Positions 41,062 to 52,800 of a stretch of 64,000 bases of DNA are shown piece by piece; within the stretch, counting starts at the first letter, position 1, and each line of letters opens with the position of its first letter. The notes under the pieces were generated by a model. The model was given only the letters and a program-made list of their open reading frames with translations, searched no databases and was not told where the DNA came from. Position numbers and translations under genes: made by a program. Origin of the DNA: Bacteroides sp. (lineage in GTDB: Bacteria > Bacteroidota > Bacteroidia > Bacteroidales > Bacteroidaceae); the NCBI GenBank assembly GCA_021201335.1, contig JAJQFD010000023.1, positions 62,001-126,000 on the forward strand. The letters are read 5' to 3'.

Positions 41062-42774
41062 CTAAAACGGATATACCCCTTCCGAACTTCCACTTACAAG
41101 TGCATTGACCGCTTGCTGATCAGCAACTTCAAAGGTGGTTCGATTGAATAAACCAGACGACAGGTTACCTGTGCCTCCATTGTCCCAATAGAAAGGTACC
41201 ATTCCATTCTTTTTAGCTTGTGCCGTTACATATTCCAGGTAATAGGCCCGGGCTGCATTATGTTTCGTTAAATTATCTCCTGTTAAAGTAGTACGACGGG
41301 TAGGACTGTATTCGCCCAGAATAACCGGATAGCCTTTATCTACAAAATGGGTTTTCATTTTACCAAAGGTAGTCACTACATAATCTTCCTGTCCCCAACT
41401 GGAAACATTCGGCGAACCGGCATACATGCTTCCCCATAAGAATATATTGGAATCTTCCTGCAAACAGAAATCATACGGATCGTAATAGTGAACTTCTACC
41501 ATCATCCTGTTAGCTGTTGGATCGGTTGCGGGCTTTAAATGATCTACTGCTTGCTCTATGTTGGTATTGTAAGCCTGAACAATCAGGTTGCGCCATGCGT
41601 TACGACCACCTGTAGAACGCACAGCATCTACAAATGTCTGATTGTAGGATAACTGTACTTCTATATTCTCTGCTGAGGGCGTACCGTAATCGGCATGTAC
41701 TTCATTGGTTCCGGCAAATAAGAGGTGTTCGTCATAATCGCGGAAGTAAACAGCAATTTGTTTCCACAATGCTTCTTGTTTGGTATTCACTTCTTCCTGT
41801 TTGTCGTAAGTCGGATTGTTTTCCAGCCAACCGCCGTCCCAATGGATATTCAGGATAGCATACATATCGTTGCCAACACAATAATCCACAACCTCTTTTA
41901 CACGGGCAAATCAATCATCACTCACTTTGTGGGTGGTTTGATCAACAATATATCCATTCCATGCACAGGGAATACGAACGGCATTAAAACCCGCAGCTTT
42001 CACGGCATTGATTAAAGCCTTACTGGTTTTAGGGTTTCCCCAGGCTGTTTCAGAAGGTATATCGTTATTATAAGCTTCCAGGGAGTTGCCCAAATTCCAT
42101 CCCAATACTATCTTTTTTGCCAGTGCCATAGCATCACTCTCCATACCAGTTTTATCCGCCGGAATATTCAAATCAATACCTGTCTGAGTAATGGTAATCG
42201 TTTCTGAAAGATCCCCCATTGCGACGGTAATACTACCTTCCCGTTGTAAAAAGGAAGCATTGGGTGCAACCTTGAATTTCAAAGTTTTACTGCTGACCGC
42301 ACGGGATGAAGCGGTTTCTTCAATCCAAAAATCATTCACCGTAACTTCTATATTGCCAGAGACTTGCAATTCCACTGTGATTGTTTCGCCGGCAGCCTCT
42401 ACCTCATATTCTTTCTTTGTGATCAGTAACAAATCGCTATATCCTTGTGTGACTTTTACTTCTTTGGTCACACCACCAGAAAGTACGGTTAATGTTGCAT
42501 AACGGGGATCTGTATCTTTATTTTCAGAGACTATGACCTGGAACTGTTTTGTTCCAGGATCACCTGCGGTCATGCTCAATGTACACCAGCTCTCGGAAGA
42601 AGAGATGTTCCAACTGGCATTGCTTTTAATTGCCAATTTTTGTTCACCTCCTTCTTTGGTGAAGTTCATTTCATCTTTGGAGACAATCAGTTCCGTTTCT
42701 ACCGGATCATCACTGTCGGAACATGAGACGAAAAAAGACAGTGAGAGAAATAAGAAAAGATATTTTATATTCAT
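41062..42774 (-). pseudogene. GH5 endoglucanase (xyloglucanase-like) with two BACON domains, interrupted by in-frame TGA
   Basis: One frame of 571 codons with a TGA at codon 288 (bases 41911-41913). Order: lipobox at FVSC, two BACON domains (about 30-112 and 118-198; SWCTLSMTAGDPGTKQF and the TQGYS and TQTGID ends), then a GH5 barrel (about 205-570). GH5 landmarks are LGWNLGNSLEA, RIPCAWNGY, the acid/base Glu in AGTNEVHADYG and the nucleophile Glu in PVILGEYSPT. The stop reads KVSDD-stop-FARVKEVVDYC, where GH5 enzymes have Trp before this segment, so TGG to TGA is likely. The domain plan matches the surface endo-xyloglucanase of xyloglucan loci (GH5_4). The product before the stop lacks both catalytic residues. 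Confidence 0.85.
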
Positions 42775-42786
42775 ATAGCGTCTCCT

Positions 42787-44736
42787 TTATTCAACTACAA
42801 AATGATAACAAATCCGTTCGGATGCCATATCATCGGCTGGAGCTGTCTGTCTGGCAAACCAGACGGCAGCCACGGCGCCATTTGCATCGGTTTCTATTTT
42901 ATATAGTTCCCAGTATGGTTTATCCGTGGGATAATGGGTATTATCCCCGGCACTGTTACTAGCGAAATCAAGAGGCAGCCAACCGCCATAAAGATCATAA
43001 GCCGGAGAGGTTAATCCATCGAATACAATGATATTGTCCATTCCGGTGGCATCTGAATCGCTGATGGTAAATGTACCTGTTTGTACATCTCCTTTCACAT
43101 CTAATACAGCTTCCCCACTCATATTCAAGGTCAATGTAATACCTGTATAATTCGCATTATTGCTGGCATCGATTCCCATCCATGAATCGTATGCTTCTGT
43201 AAAATCAAGCTTCTTTGGATCGCCACGCCCCCATGTGAAGGCTATTCCCTCTCCGTCATTTAATTTATAAGTGCGCGTTCCGTTATTCGTTAGTTGTTTC
43301 TTTAACTCTTTGGCTGCATCTACCGATGGAAGGCTTCCATCTCCCAGAACGAAATGATAAACCATGTATTCATTCTTTTCGGTAGAACGCAGGCCAAGCC
43401 ACATATCTGTGATGGTACTCCCCAAGGCATCCGTTTTGGTTTTAAGCATGCGCAACTTATTGTCGGCATTGGTGTTTAGCTTCATGGTACTAACCCATCC
43501 GAAATTGGTTTCACTAATAACGGCTTCCAACGGTTGCTTAAAGTCAATATCATTCTTACTATCAATCGTATATTCACCTTCCACATCCTCGTTATCATAA
43601 GAAGAGAAGACAAATTTACCACCGGAAGAAGAGGTAGAAGTAAATACAAAGCGGGTTGAGGCGACCATATCCGCATCATAAGCTGCCCATCCGGTAGCCA
43701 GATATTCACCAGACGAAGCAAAATTATTCATCAACGTTCCATCCAGGTCAGCCCAGTCATATGGTGAATCTGTCGACAATACCCATGTCTTGGTATTCGA
43801 GGTAGTCAGGATATTATTGGGATCTCCGCCAATATCGGGCACTGGATCGGGTCTGTCTTCGGGTTCATAATTATCCGCATACTCCTTAGATACATAGTTC
43901 CAGATCATCCACCATTCACCTTCGCCCGATACTTCCTCACGGAAAACGGCTACTTGTAATTGGTTCTCTGTCAGAGTCAATATTTTTAGCCCTCTGTTCC
44001 AGTTGGTTGTTTTATAATCCCAGCTTTGCGTATGCATGATCTTCGCGTTGGTGATGGTAAGTGTTTTCGCATCCGTATCCAGCATAAATGTTCCGGTTTC
44101 ATCTACGTCACCACTTGCAGAGGCATTGTGTACAGCAATAAATGCTCCGCCATCGAGGGAGAATGTCATTGTGCTTCCCCAGATATTATCATCTTCCGTA
44201 TGTCCTTTCCCGGGACTCCAGTTAGGGGTGAAATTATTATATTCAACAACTGTTGACGGATCCGCATAATCCACTTCGCCGGATGCAAGTCCGTATTCAC
44301 CATTATCATGAATCCAGATCTTGGAGTTTCCGACTCCGCCAGTTAAGAAAGTCCACATTTCATCATTTACAAAATCCGCATAAAATTCTTCTATGGTAAA
44401 TTCAGCCGGTTCACCGTAAACCACCCCGCCGCCAGTCATGACCCCAAAGGCTACTTCATAGGTTCCTTCAAAAGGTATTCTCAACGTCACTTTTTGTTCC
44501 TGGCTTCGTCCCTGCGGATGTTCCCATAAAGCTGTGTATTTACTCCCCATTTTACTTTCTAAATACACTATATTGGGATTGGAAGCATCGTGTGTTATGG
44601 TGTAAGCAATTCCTTCTACCAGTTCATCGGAAGTTACCTCCCTTGCACCCAAATCATATTTATCGGGTGAGCAGGCAGTGAGCAATAAGCCTGCCACCAC
44701 CATTATACCGGATAATATTTTATATATCTTATTCAT
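42787..44736 (-). CDS. Surface glycan-binding lipoprotein of the xyloglucan-type locus (SusE/F position)
   Basis: A 649-aa lipoprotein with a lipobox at LLTAC (Cys22). An Ig/PKD-like N-terminal domain (about 30-115, ending VVYGEPAEFTI) is followed by two or three beta-rich domains with many Trp and Tyr residues (for example GSTMTFSLDGGAF, DNIIVFDGLTSPAYDLYGGW), the usual means of binding glucan chains. It lies directly after SusD and before GH5, the place where surface glycan-binding proteins are encoded. It is longer than the second glycan-binding protein known from the Bacteroides ovatus xyloglucan locus and need not be its homolog. No catalytic motif is seen. Confidence 0.75.
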   Translation of the reverse strand: MNKIYKILSGIMVVAGLLLTACSPDKYDLGAREVTSDELVEGIAYTITHDASNPNIVYLESKMGSKYTALWEHPQGRSQEQKVTLRIPFEGTYEVAFGVMTGGGVVYGEPAEFTIEEFYADFVNDEMWTFLTGGVGNSKIWIHDNGEYGLASGEVDYADPSTVVEYNNFTPNWSPGKGHTEDDNIWGSTMTFSLDGGAFIAVHNASASGDVDETGTFMLDTDAKTLTITNAKIMHTQSWDYKTTNWNRGLKILTLTENQLQVAVFREEVSGEGEWWMIWNYVSKEYADNYEPEDRPDPVPDIGGDPNNILTTSNTKTWVLSTDSPYDWADLDGTLMNNFASSGEYLATGWAAYDADMVASTRFVFTSTSSSGGKFVFSSYDNEDVEGEYTIDSKNDIDFKQPLEAVISETNFGWVSTMKLNTNADNKLRMLKTKTDALGSTITDMWLGLRSTEKNEYMVYHFVLGDGSLPSVDAAKELKKQLTNNGTRTYKLNDGEGIAFTWGRGDPKKLDFTEAYDSWMGIDASNNANYTGITLTLNMSGEAVLDVKGDVQTGTFTISDSDATGMDNIIVFDGLTSPAYDLYGGWLPLDFASNSAGDNTHYPTDKPYWELYKIETDANGAVAAVWFARQTAPADDMASERICYHFVVE

Positions 44737-44758
44737 ATTCTTAAATTTAAGTAGTGAA

Positions 44759-46462
44759 TTACCAACCGTTATTCTGCTTCAGTACATTACCGGAAAGTGT
44801 AATCTGGTTGGATGGAATTTGCATCAATCCCCTTTTAGTGATAATGTTCTGCGCATTGATAGAAACCGTTGCCGGATTACCTCCATTCAATACACTCACA
44901 CCCGATTCGGCTATCTGCTGCGCTGCATAATCTACACCCTGACGAAGCAAGTCCCAGTAACGCAAGCCTTCAAAAGCAAACTCAAGCATACGTTCTTTCA
45001 TGATATTCTCCTGCGTGGGTTCCACTTCGGTAAATCTGTCGGAAACGGATCCGTTACTATCTACTGTATAGGCTCTCCGACGTACATCGTTCAGGTATTT
45101 TCTGGCATTCGTGCTTCCCAGTTCGGCAGCCATTAATAATACATCGGCATAACGCATCACTATAAAATCTTGATACTGAGAAATCTGAAAGTCGCCTTTC
45201 CCTAATCCTGTTACTGCATCCGTACCATCGGCATAAGCCATAGGGGTGTATTTCTTCACTGAATAACCGGTATACTCCCGCTGGTCTTTCTTGTGGTTCT
45301 TCTCAAAGTCCGTCATGGCAGATACTCCTTCCACATCAAAATTAATGATAGAACCTTCCCGGCGGGTATCGCCGCTACTGAATGCATTCCACATCTTCGG
45401 ATGAACCGTACAGGCTCCCCATCCTCTTCCATAAGGTGAAAAGCTTATACTACGTACGCCCATCATAACCAACCAGCGGTTTCCATCGCTGTTCCCGTCG
45501 TAATCTTGTGTATAGTTAAACTTTTGGGTCAATACGGTTTCTCTGTTCCCGTCACCTGCATACGTTGTTTTTTCTTCGTCCCAGCCATACACATAGTTGG
45601 TTTTATCTTCCGGAACTTCCTTCGATACGGAAGAAGCAGCCGGCCACAAGTTTTTATATTCAGGGATTAAGTCAAACTCTCCCGAAGAGATCACATCTTC
45701 CAGTCCGGCCAGTACTTCTACTTGGGTGACACCTGCCAGTTCTTTGCCATAATATCCGGTATAATAGAGATAGACACGCGCCAGTAATGCTTCCGCGGCA
45801 TATTTGGTAATATGTCCGTCGTTCGTAGCTGCATCTACTTTTTTGTAGGCATCTTCAGGAATATGGTTGACGGCATACTTCAGGTCTTCCACAATAACTG
45901 CATATACTTCATCCGGATGGGCCTGCTCTCTGTTTTCATTTACCGGTTCGGTAAAGAGAGGAATATTTTCCCATAACCTGACCATATCAAAATAAAGCAA
46001 CGCACGGAGCGTACGGCATTCGCCCATATAGGTTCCTCTTATCTTATCATCTCCTTGCCAGTCGATTTGTTCTTCATGGGCAATCAGCTCATTACAACGA
46101 TATACACCTGCATAATAATCTGTCCAAGTTCCTTCAAACAGGTTCATATCCGAGGGGGACTGGGAAATATCAAAACGGTCGATTACCTGATAGGTATATC
46201 CATCGGTATTACCCGTGGCGCCGAAACATTCGTCTGCCATGATCTCGGATGCTACATAAAACGCCAGGCTTCCCTTCGAAGAGGTTTCCTGCCAACCTTT
46301 GTAGCAACCATATAAGGCCCGCCGGGCATCGTTAATCGTTTTATAAAAGTTACCCGTGGTGGATTCTGTTTTTGATTCTACATCCAGAAAACTATCTGCA
46401 CAGGAGCCCAACACCAATGCAGCTATTCCGAGTGTCATGATATATAATTTAAACTTATTCAT
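44759..46462 (-). CDS. SusD/RagB-like surface glycan-binding lipoprotein
   Basis: A 567-aa SusD-family lipoprotein with a lipobox at LGSC (Cys21). Landmarks include FYKTINDARRALYGCYKGWQ, GECRTLRALLYFDMVRLWENIPLF and the C-terminal KERMLEFAFEGLRYWDLLRQG. It would hold the glycan against the SusC channel. It lies 26 bp after SusC and 22 bp before the next surface lipoprotein, in the order SusC, SusD, binding protein, GH5 seen in xyloglucan loci. Sequence appears intact. Confidence 0.93.
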   Translation of the reverse strand: MNKFKLYIMTLGIAALVLGSCADSFLDVESKTESTTGNFYKTINDARRALYGCYKGWQETSSKGSLAFYVASEIMADECFGATGNTDGYTYQVIDRFDISQSPSDMNLFEGTWTDYYAGVYRCNELIAHEEQIDWQGDDKIRGTYMGECRTLRALLYFDMVRLWENIPLFTEPVNENREQAHPDEVYAVIVEDLKYAVNHIPEDAYKKVDAATNDGHITKYAAEALLARVYLYYTGYYGKELAGVTQVEVLAGLEDVISSGEFDLIPEYKNLWPAASSVSKEVPEDKTNYVYGWDEEKTTYAGDGNRETVLTQKFNYTQDYDGNSDGNRWLVMMGVRSISFSPYGRGWGACTVHPKMWNAFSSGDTRREGSIINFDVEGVSAMTDFEKNHKKDQREYTGYSVKKYTPMAYADGTDAVTGLGKGDFQISQYQDFIVMRYADVLLMAAELGSTNARKYLNDVRRRAYTVDSNGSVSDRFTEVEPTQENIMKERMLEFAFEGLRYWDLLRQGVDYAAQQIAESGVSVLNGGNPATVSINAQNIITKRGLMQIPSNQITLSGNVLKQNNGW

Positions 46463-46488
46463 TTGTTTACGTATTTATGATTCATCAA

Positions 46489-49400
46489 TTAGAATTTAAG
46501 ATTTACTCCGAACAAAAAAGTTCTCGGACGCGGATAATATCCCAAATCAATTCCGGAAACCCATCCTTTATCTTCCGTTCCGTAACCGATTTCCGGGTCC
46601 ATTCCATCATACCTGGTAAAGGTGAAGAGATTTTGTGCCTGAGCATATACACGCACCTGGCTGAAATACTTGTTCTTGATGAGTTTGGCAAAATCATAAC
46701 CAATCGTCACATTGCTGATGCGAAGGAAATCTCCTTTCTGCAAATAAAGATCAGAGAACTGCCAGTTGATATTAGTTTCCGTTACCCGAGGCATCTTGTT
46801 GGAAGTGCCTTCACCCGTCCAACGGTCCAGGATAGCTGTCGTATAATTCGCTTGTTTATTCGCATGATTCCGATAGGACTGCACAATTTCATTTCCTACC
46901 ACTCCATTCGCATATAAAGAGAAATCAAATCCTTTGTAGTCAAAACCAAGGTTAAAGCCATACGTAAAATCAGGCATACCATTACCTAAGTCTACCTTAT
47001 CGGCATCGTCGATTACTCCGTCCGAACCCGGAACTATATTGCCATTGGCATCGTATTTATACAAATCCAGGTATTTCACATCGCCTGGTTGTACATTAGC
47101 TTGCAATATTCCGTTTCCGGCTGCTTTCCAAGCCTCAATTTCTTCCCAGTTCTGGAATACACCACCTGTGCGATATCCCCAGAAATAACCTATAGCATGA
47201 CCGTTTTGTGCCCGGTAGAATTCCGGCGTATTGTCGTACAACTGATTAGTGGAACCATGAATAATACCGTCCACGGTTGGTATCTGGCCTACTTTATTCT
47301 TATTATAAGCACCGTTCACGCTGATATTATAATTGAAGTCTTTTCCGATATTATCGTTCCATGTCAAGGCAAGTTCCACACCCGTATTCTTTACATCACC
47401 CCCATTCATGAAAGGTGCGCCGGTACCGGCTGTTGCGAGAATAGGTGCTTGTACCAACCAGTCTTTGGTGGTTTTAATATAGAAATCGGCATTCAGGCTC
47501 AGTCGACCCAGAAAGCGGGCATCTACCCCGAAGTTGAACTGTTCGGAAGTTTCCCACTTAATATTTTCATTGGCCAGGCGGCTCGGATACGCCCCCCAAT
47601 AGTTGGCTTGTGCTTCTGCACCGTTGGTTGTACCAAAAAGGTAACTTGTATTGGATGTTTTTATAGGAGATAGATACTGGTAATTATCGATGTTCTGATT
47701 ACCCACTTGCCCCCAGCTGGCACGGATTTTCAGGTAATCCATCCAGTTCTGCGTTTTTTGCATAAACGGTTCACCAGTAATAACCCAGCCGGCAGAGATA
47801 GAAGGAAAGTAGCCAAAACGATTTCCGCTGGCAAAGCGGGAAGAACCATCCGCACGGAGAGTAGCATTCACCATATACTTTTCCTGGTAGTTCCAGCCTA
47901 CCCGACCAAAATACGATACGTTACGACTGGCGTTTTCAGGATATCCTCTTGCCGACAATCCGTTATCATTGCTGGTACTGGTGGCATTGTCAATCCATGC
48001 ATGACCCCAGTCGTCGAACCCTTCTTTTAGTGAACCACTTTCGGCACCCAGGTATGTGCCGTCGTAACGAGAAGCTTCCATCCCCAATAAGGTATTGAAC
48101 TTATGATCGCCCAGACTAAAATCATACGTAGCGGTATTCGTCCAGGTCATTTTTGTACTGTTACTCATGTTTTGTGAAACAGAAGTACGGGTATTATTAT
48201 ATGTATATATTGAAAACTGATAGAGGGGGGGGTGAAGCTTCTGTATTCCGACGAGTTATATACCAAACCGAAAACAGAACGTAACTTTAAATTCTTAATA
48301 GGTTCTATCTCTGCGTAAACGTCTCCTGAAAACGTTCTTCCCTTCGTCTTATTATTGGTGTTCGTCATCATTTGCCCGTAAGGGTTGCCATCTCCATTGT
48401 ACCAGTCCGAATTACTGGTATCATTATAAGGAGAATCATAAATATTATTCTCACTATAGATTGGAGAAAGAGGAGAGGTCGCGAAAGCTCCACGCAATGT
48501 GTTATTATATTGATTACCTACACTAATACCTTTGTTTGCTTTATACACAAAGCTTACGTGCTCTCCTACTTTCAGGAAATTATTGAATAATTTATGTTCG
48601 GAGTTAATACGAAAGTTATACCGTTCATAAATGGAAACATCCTTTCCTCCTGCGATACCTTCCTGAGACAGATAACCCAGAGATAAAGCATACGTTGAAG
48701 TAGCCGATCCGCCGGTGATTCCCAGGGTATAACTCTCTGTCTTGGCGTCATCTACAAACATAGCGTCTACCCAATCGGTATCCACTCCCTGAATACTAGA
48801 CATTGCATCCCAGTTATATACTCCGCCTCCGGAGTTGAGGGCTTGTTCATCCATGATTGTTTTATACTGCGAAGCGTTCAGCATTTTCGCTTTACGGGCC
48901 ACATTTTGTACACCATAATAGGCATCAAATGAAATCTGTCCTTTCCCTTCCTTACCCGATTTGGTCGTGATAAGCACTACCCCATTGGCTGCCTGTGCAC
49001 CGTAAATTGCTGCCGAAGCCGCATCTTTCAACACATCGATGGATTCAATATCAGCCGGATTCAATGTTGAAATATCTCCACCGATACCATCGATCAGATA
49101 CAACGGACTGGCATTACCTACCGTGCCCAATCCTCGAATCGTTACTTTCATATCGGCCCCCGGTTGTCCTGAAGTAGAAGCAATATTCATCCCGGGAGTC
49201 TGTCCTTGCATAGCCTGTAGTGGACTGGTGGTATTCAGTTTCTGAAGACTCTCTCCCTTTACCTGGACAGTAGCCCCGGTAACCAGCTTCTTCTTCTGAA
49301 CGCCATATCCCACTACAACAACTTCGTCGAGCACTTCACTGTCTTCTGCTAAAGAAACATTGAGTACTGTCTGGTTGGTCACGGTAATTTCCTGATTTTT

Positions 49401-49670
49401 GTAGCCGATGTAAGAGAAGACCAATACTTCTCCATCACGCGCGCTGATCGAATAGTTACCATCAAAATCAGTGATTGTACCCACGGATGTTCCTTTAATC
49501 AGAACACTTACTCCGATCAACGGCTCTGCGTCCGCTGCGGAAATTACAATACCTGATATTGTCTTGCTTTGAGAAGGATTCGCCCATAAACCTATTATCG
49601 GCAATAGCATGAGCAATGTAATACTGCATAAACGACAATTTATGCATTTTAGGGAAAATGTCTTTCTCAT
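46489..49670 (-). pseudogene. SusC/RagA-like TonB-dependent transporter, frameshifted at a run of eight C
   Basis: The N-terminal part from 49670 has a signal peptide, a carboxypeptidase-D-like domain (about 38-115), EVLDEVVVVGYGVQKK, a plug (TIRGLGTVGNASPLYLIDG) and the first part of the barrel. At 48225-48232 the coding strand has eight C, and the frame then runs to a TGA 58 bases on. The rest of the barrel (YQFSIYTYNNTR... to FLFGVNLKF) continues in another frame. A tract of nine C (one more) or six C would restore about 1060 codons. Without the shift it would be the transporter of the xyloglucan-type locus. Confidence 0.86.
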
Positions 49671-49726
49671 TGTACCTAATTTAACGGTTAATATAATTAG
49701 TAGATTTTGGTGTTTATAACCAGAAT

Positions 49727-49734
49727 CAAAAGTA
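49727..49734 (-). promoter_or_regulatory. Putative -7 promoter box for xyloglucan-locus SusC
   Basis: The minus strand reads TACTTTTG, matching TAnnTTTG, 57 bp upstream of the SusC start in the 227-bp region shared with the divergent HTCS. The -33 element is unclear, as expected for an activator-dependent promoter. Confidence 0.45.
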
Positions 49735-49897
49735 GGGAGAACCCCTTAAATAGCACGCCCACAATGTTATGGAGAAGAGACAGATCGGTTAAGCATCTAT
49801 TTTTATATGTTACCAATAGGTATGTTAAATGTTAAGCACCTGGTGGATAATCCGTTTTTTTTCACGAATATTGTACTGTTAACCATAACATCCCATC

Positions 49898-52800
49898 ATG
49901 AAATGTATGTTGCTTTTACTCTTTTGCTTTTATCAATTTGTATCTTTATTTGCGATCGAGAACATTGCTTTTAAGCATCTGGGTACCAAAGAAGGGCTAT
50001 CAAACAGTAAGATCAACTTTATCACTAAAGATTCACAGGGCTTTATCTGGTTCGGTACTACATCGGGTCTCAACCGATACGACGGCTATACATTCAAGGT
50101 ATTCCATCGAAACAGCAAAGACCCAAATTCGCTGATGGATAATTACATAAGCCACATTCAGGAAGATGTAAACGGCGGACTATGGATACTTACCGGACGA
50201 CTCGGATATGTGTATTACGATCCGGAAAAAGAATCATTTCATCCGGCGGAATTACTCCTCCAATCCCGGTATGGCATCAACGAAATACCATCCCGACTGT
50301 ATATTGACAAGGAGAAGAATATTTGGTGTCACAAAGATTCAATAGGAACCTACCAGTATAATATAAAAAACAAATTCCTGCTATTTTATCCGGTCGGCGG
50401 CGAAAATGGATTATACAACGGAGTACTTTGCAGCGTTGACGAAGACGAAAACGGAATTGTTTACCTTTATGATAACGGATTGATTGAATGCCTGGACCGT
50501 CATTCTAATCAGGTTATTTCGCGGAATGATTACCTTACACATAACTCTTGCAGGTCATATAACACTTATTCCATCTTCATCGATTCGGACGGAGATTATT
50601 GGATATATACTAAAGACAACACCGGGCTATGGACCTATTATGTCCAGGAAGACCTTTGGAAATATTCGGGGATGCAGAGTCATTCCGATTACGTTCTATC
50701 GAACAACCTTGTAGCGGATATCATACAGGATCTGAACGGACAACTCTGGATAGCCACCGATCACGGGGGAATTAATATTATTAACAAGGAATTGCATACC
50801 ATCCGTATGTTACCAACGACCCTTTTGACGAAAGGAGTATCGTACAAAACAGCCTTATTTGCCTATACTGCGATGATGACGGAATTATCTGGGTAGGTAC
50901 CTATAAAAGGGGAGTTTCTTACTACAATGAAAGTATATTCAAATTTAAAACGGACCATCTTTCCGATTTCAGCCACATCAAAAACTTTACAGCAGACGTC
51001 AATGTAATTGTGGAAGACAAACAGGCCAACCTGTGGCTTGGGACTAATAGCAGTGGAGTGATCCGTATAAATCGAGACGCAAAAAAGCGAAGCATTTACC
51101 AACATCAGCCGGACAAGAACTCCTTATCGAGTAATGTCATCGTCAGCATGTTGGCAGCTAATAATGGAAAAGTCTGGCTCGGAACATATCAGGGCGGATT
51201 AAATGTCTTTGATGGCCAAACTTTCAAGCATTACCGACATCAGCCCGACAACCCAAACTCCTTAGCCAATGACAATATCTGGGCGTTGGCCGAAGGAGAC
51301 AATGGCTTCATCTGGATCGGAACATTGGGCAGTGGATTACAAAGTCTGGACCCGGAAACAGGTATATTTACCCGGTATGGTGAGGATCAATATGAGTTTG
51401 CCAATGATTTCATCCTGGCTATCTGCAAAGGAAGAGATAAGAACTTCTATATGAGTACAGCCGATGGGATTACTGTTTTTACACCTTCCACCGGGAAGTT
51501 ACAGAAATGGACAGGCAATAAAAAAGGAACGCAATCCTTCTCTCATCAAAACATCAATCAGATTTATGAAGACAGCCGCGGCCTCTTATGGATCGCCACC
51601 CAGGAAGGACTTAACATATACGACCGAAGAAGAGACGAAATCATCATTCCGGTAGATGACCCGCTGCTCAATCATGAAATTATTCACGCCATTGTAGAAG
51701 ACAACAATAAGAATATGTGGGTCACAACAAGCCGTGGCATATTCAATATAATCATTAATGTAGATCCTAAAACGGGCATTTACACCTATCATACCTACCG
51801 CTACACTGAACAGGATGGTTTACAGAACCAGGAATTCAATGTCCGGTCCATCTTTAAAACTTTCCGTGAAGAAATTCTGGTAGGGGGTGTGCAGGGTTTG
51901 AGCCTGTTCGACCCGGAAAATATACAATATAATCATATCGTGCCCAAGGTAGTTTTTACAACCCTGCATTTATTCAACGAAGAAGTGAAGACAGACTCGG
52001 TATATAACGGCAACCGTATTCTGACCAAAGCTTTAAATAAAAGTTCAAAAATTGAACTGGAATACCGGCAAAATGTTTTCTCCATTTCCTTCTCTTCGAT
52101 GAATTATGTTTTGCCCGAAAAAACGAAATACCTGTATACCCTGGAAGGCTTTAACTCCGGCTGGCTCACCGCTGATGCCAATAAAGTAACCTATACCAAC
52201 CTGGCACCAGGTAACTATACCCTGAAAGTAAAAGCAATCAATAGCGATGGATTCAGTAGCGATGAAGCTTCCGAGCTACGGATCGTGATTCGTCCCCCTT
52301 TCTGGTCTTCACCGATTGCGTATGTATTGTATGGGTTGCTGATTCTCGGAATATTGATTCTGGCCCGCAGGCAGATTCTGCGAAGAGAACGCAATAAATA
52401 CCAACTGGCGAAGATTGAACAGGAGGCCCAGCAGAAGCATGAGATTGACGATATGAAGCTGCGGTTCTTCACCAATATCAGCCACGAATTGCGCACCCCG
52501 TTAACGCTCATCATTTCGCCATTGGAGAACATTCTGAAAAGAATGGAGAACACAGAACAAAAGCAAAAGTTGGAAATGGTTCACCGAAACGCTATGCGTT
52601 TGCTTACTATGGTGAATCAATTACTGGATTTCCGCAAAAGCGATGTGAAATGCCATCAGTTAAATCTTGCCCAGGGAGACATTGTGGAGTTTATCCGGAA
52701 TATCAGTACATCATTTACCGAATATTCGGAGAAAAAGAATATTCACCTGACTTTCTTTTCTGCTATCAGTGAATTATCCATTACATTCGATGAAGATAAG

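Noticed and set aside
44678..45136. 152-codon plus-strand frame over the SusD gene
   Set aside because: Antisense to conserved SusD residues; no signal or domain.
47089..47673. 194-codon frame antisense to SusC
   Set aside because: A shadow of the barrel-coding region with low-complexity composition and no known motif.
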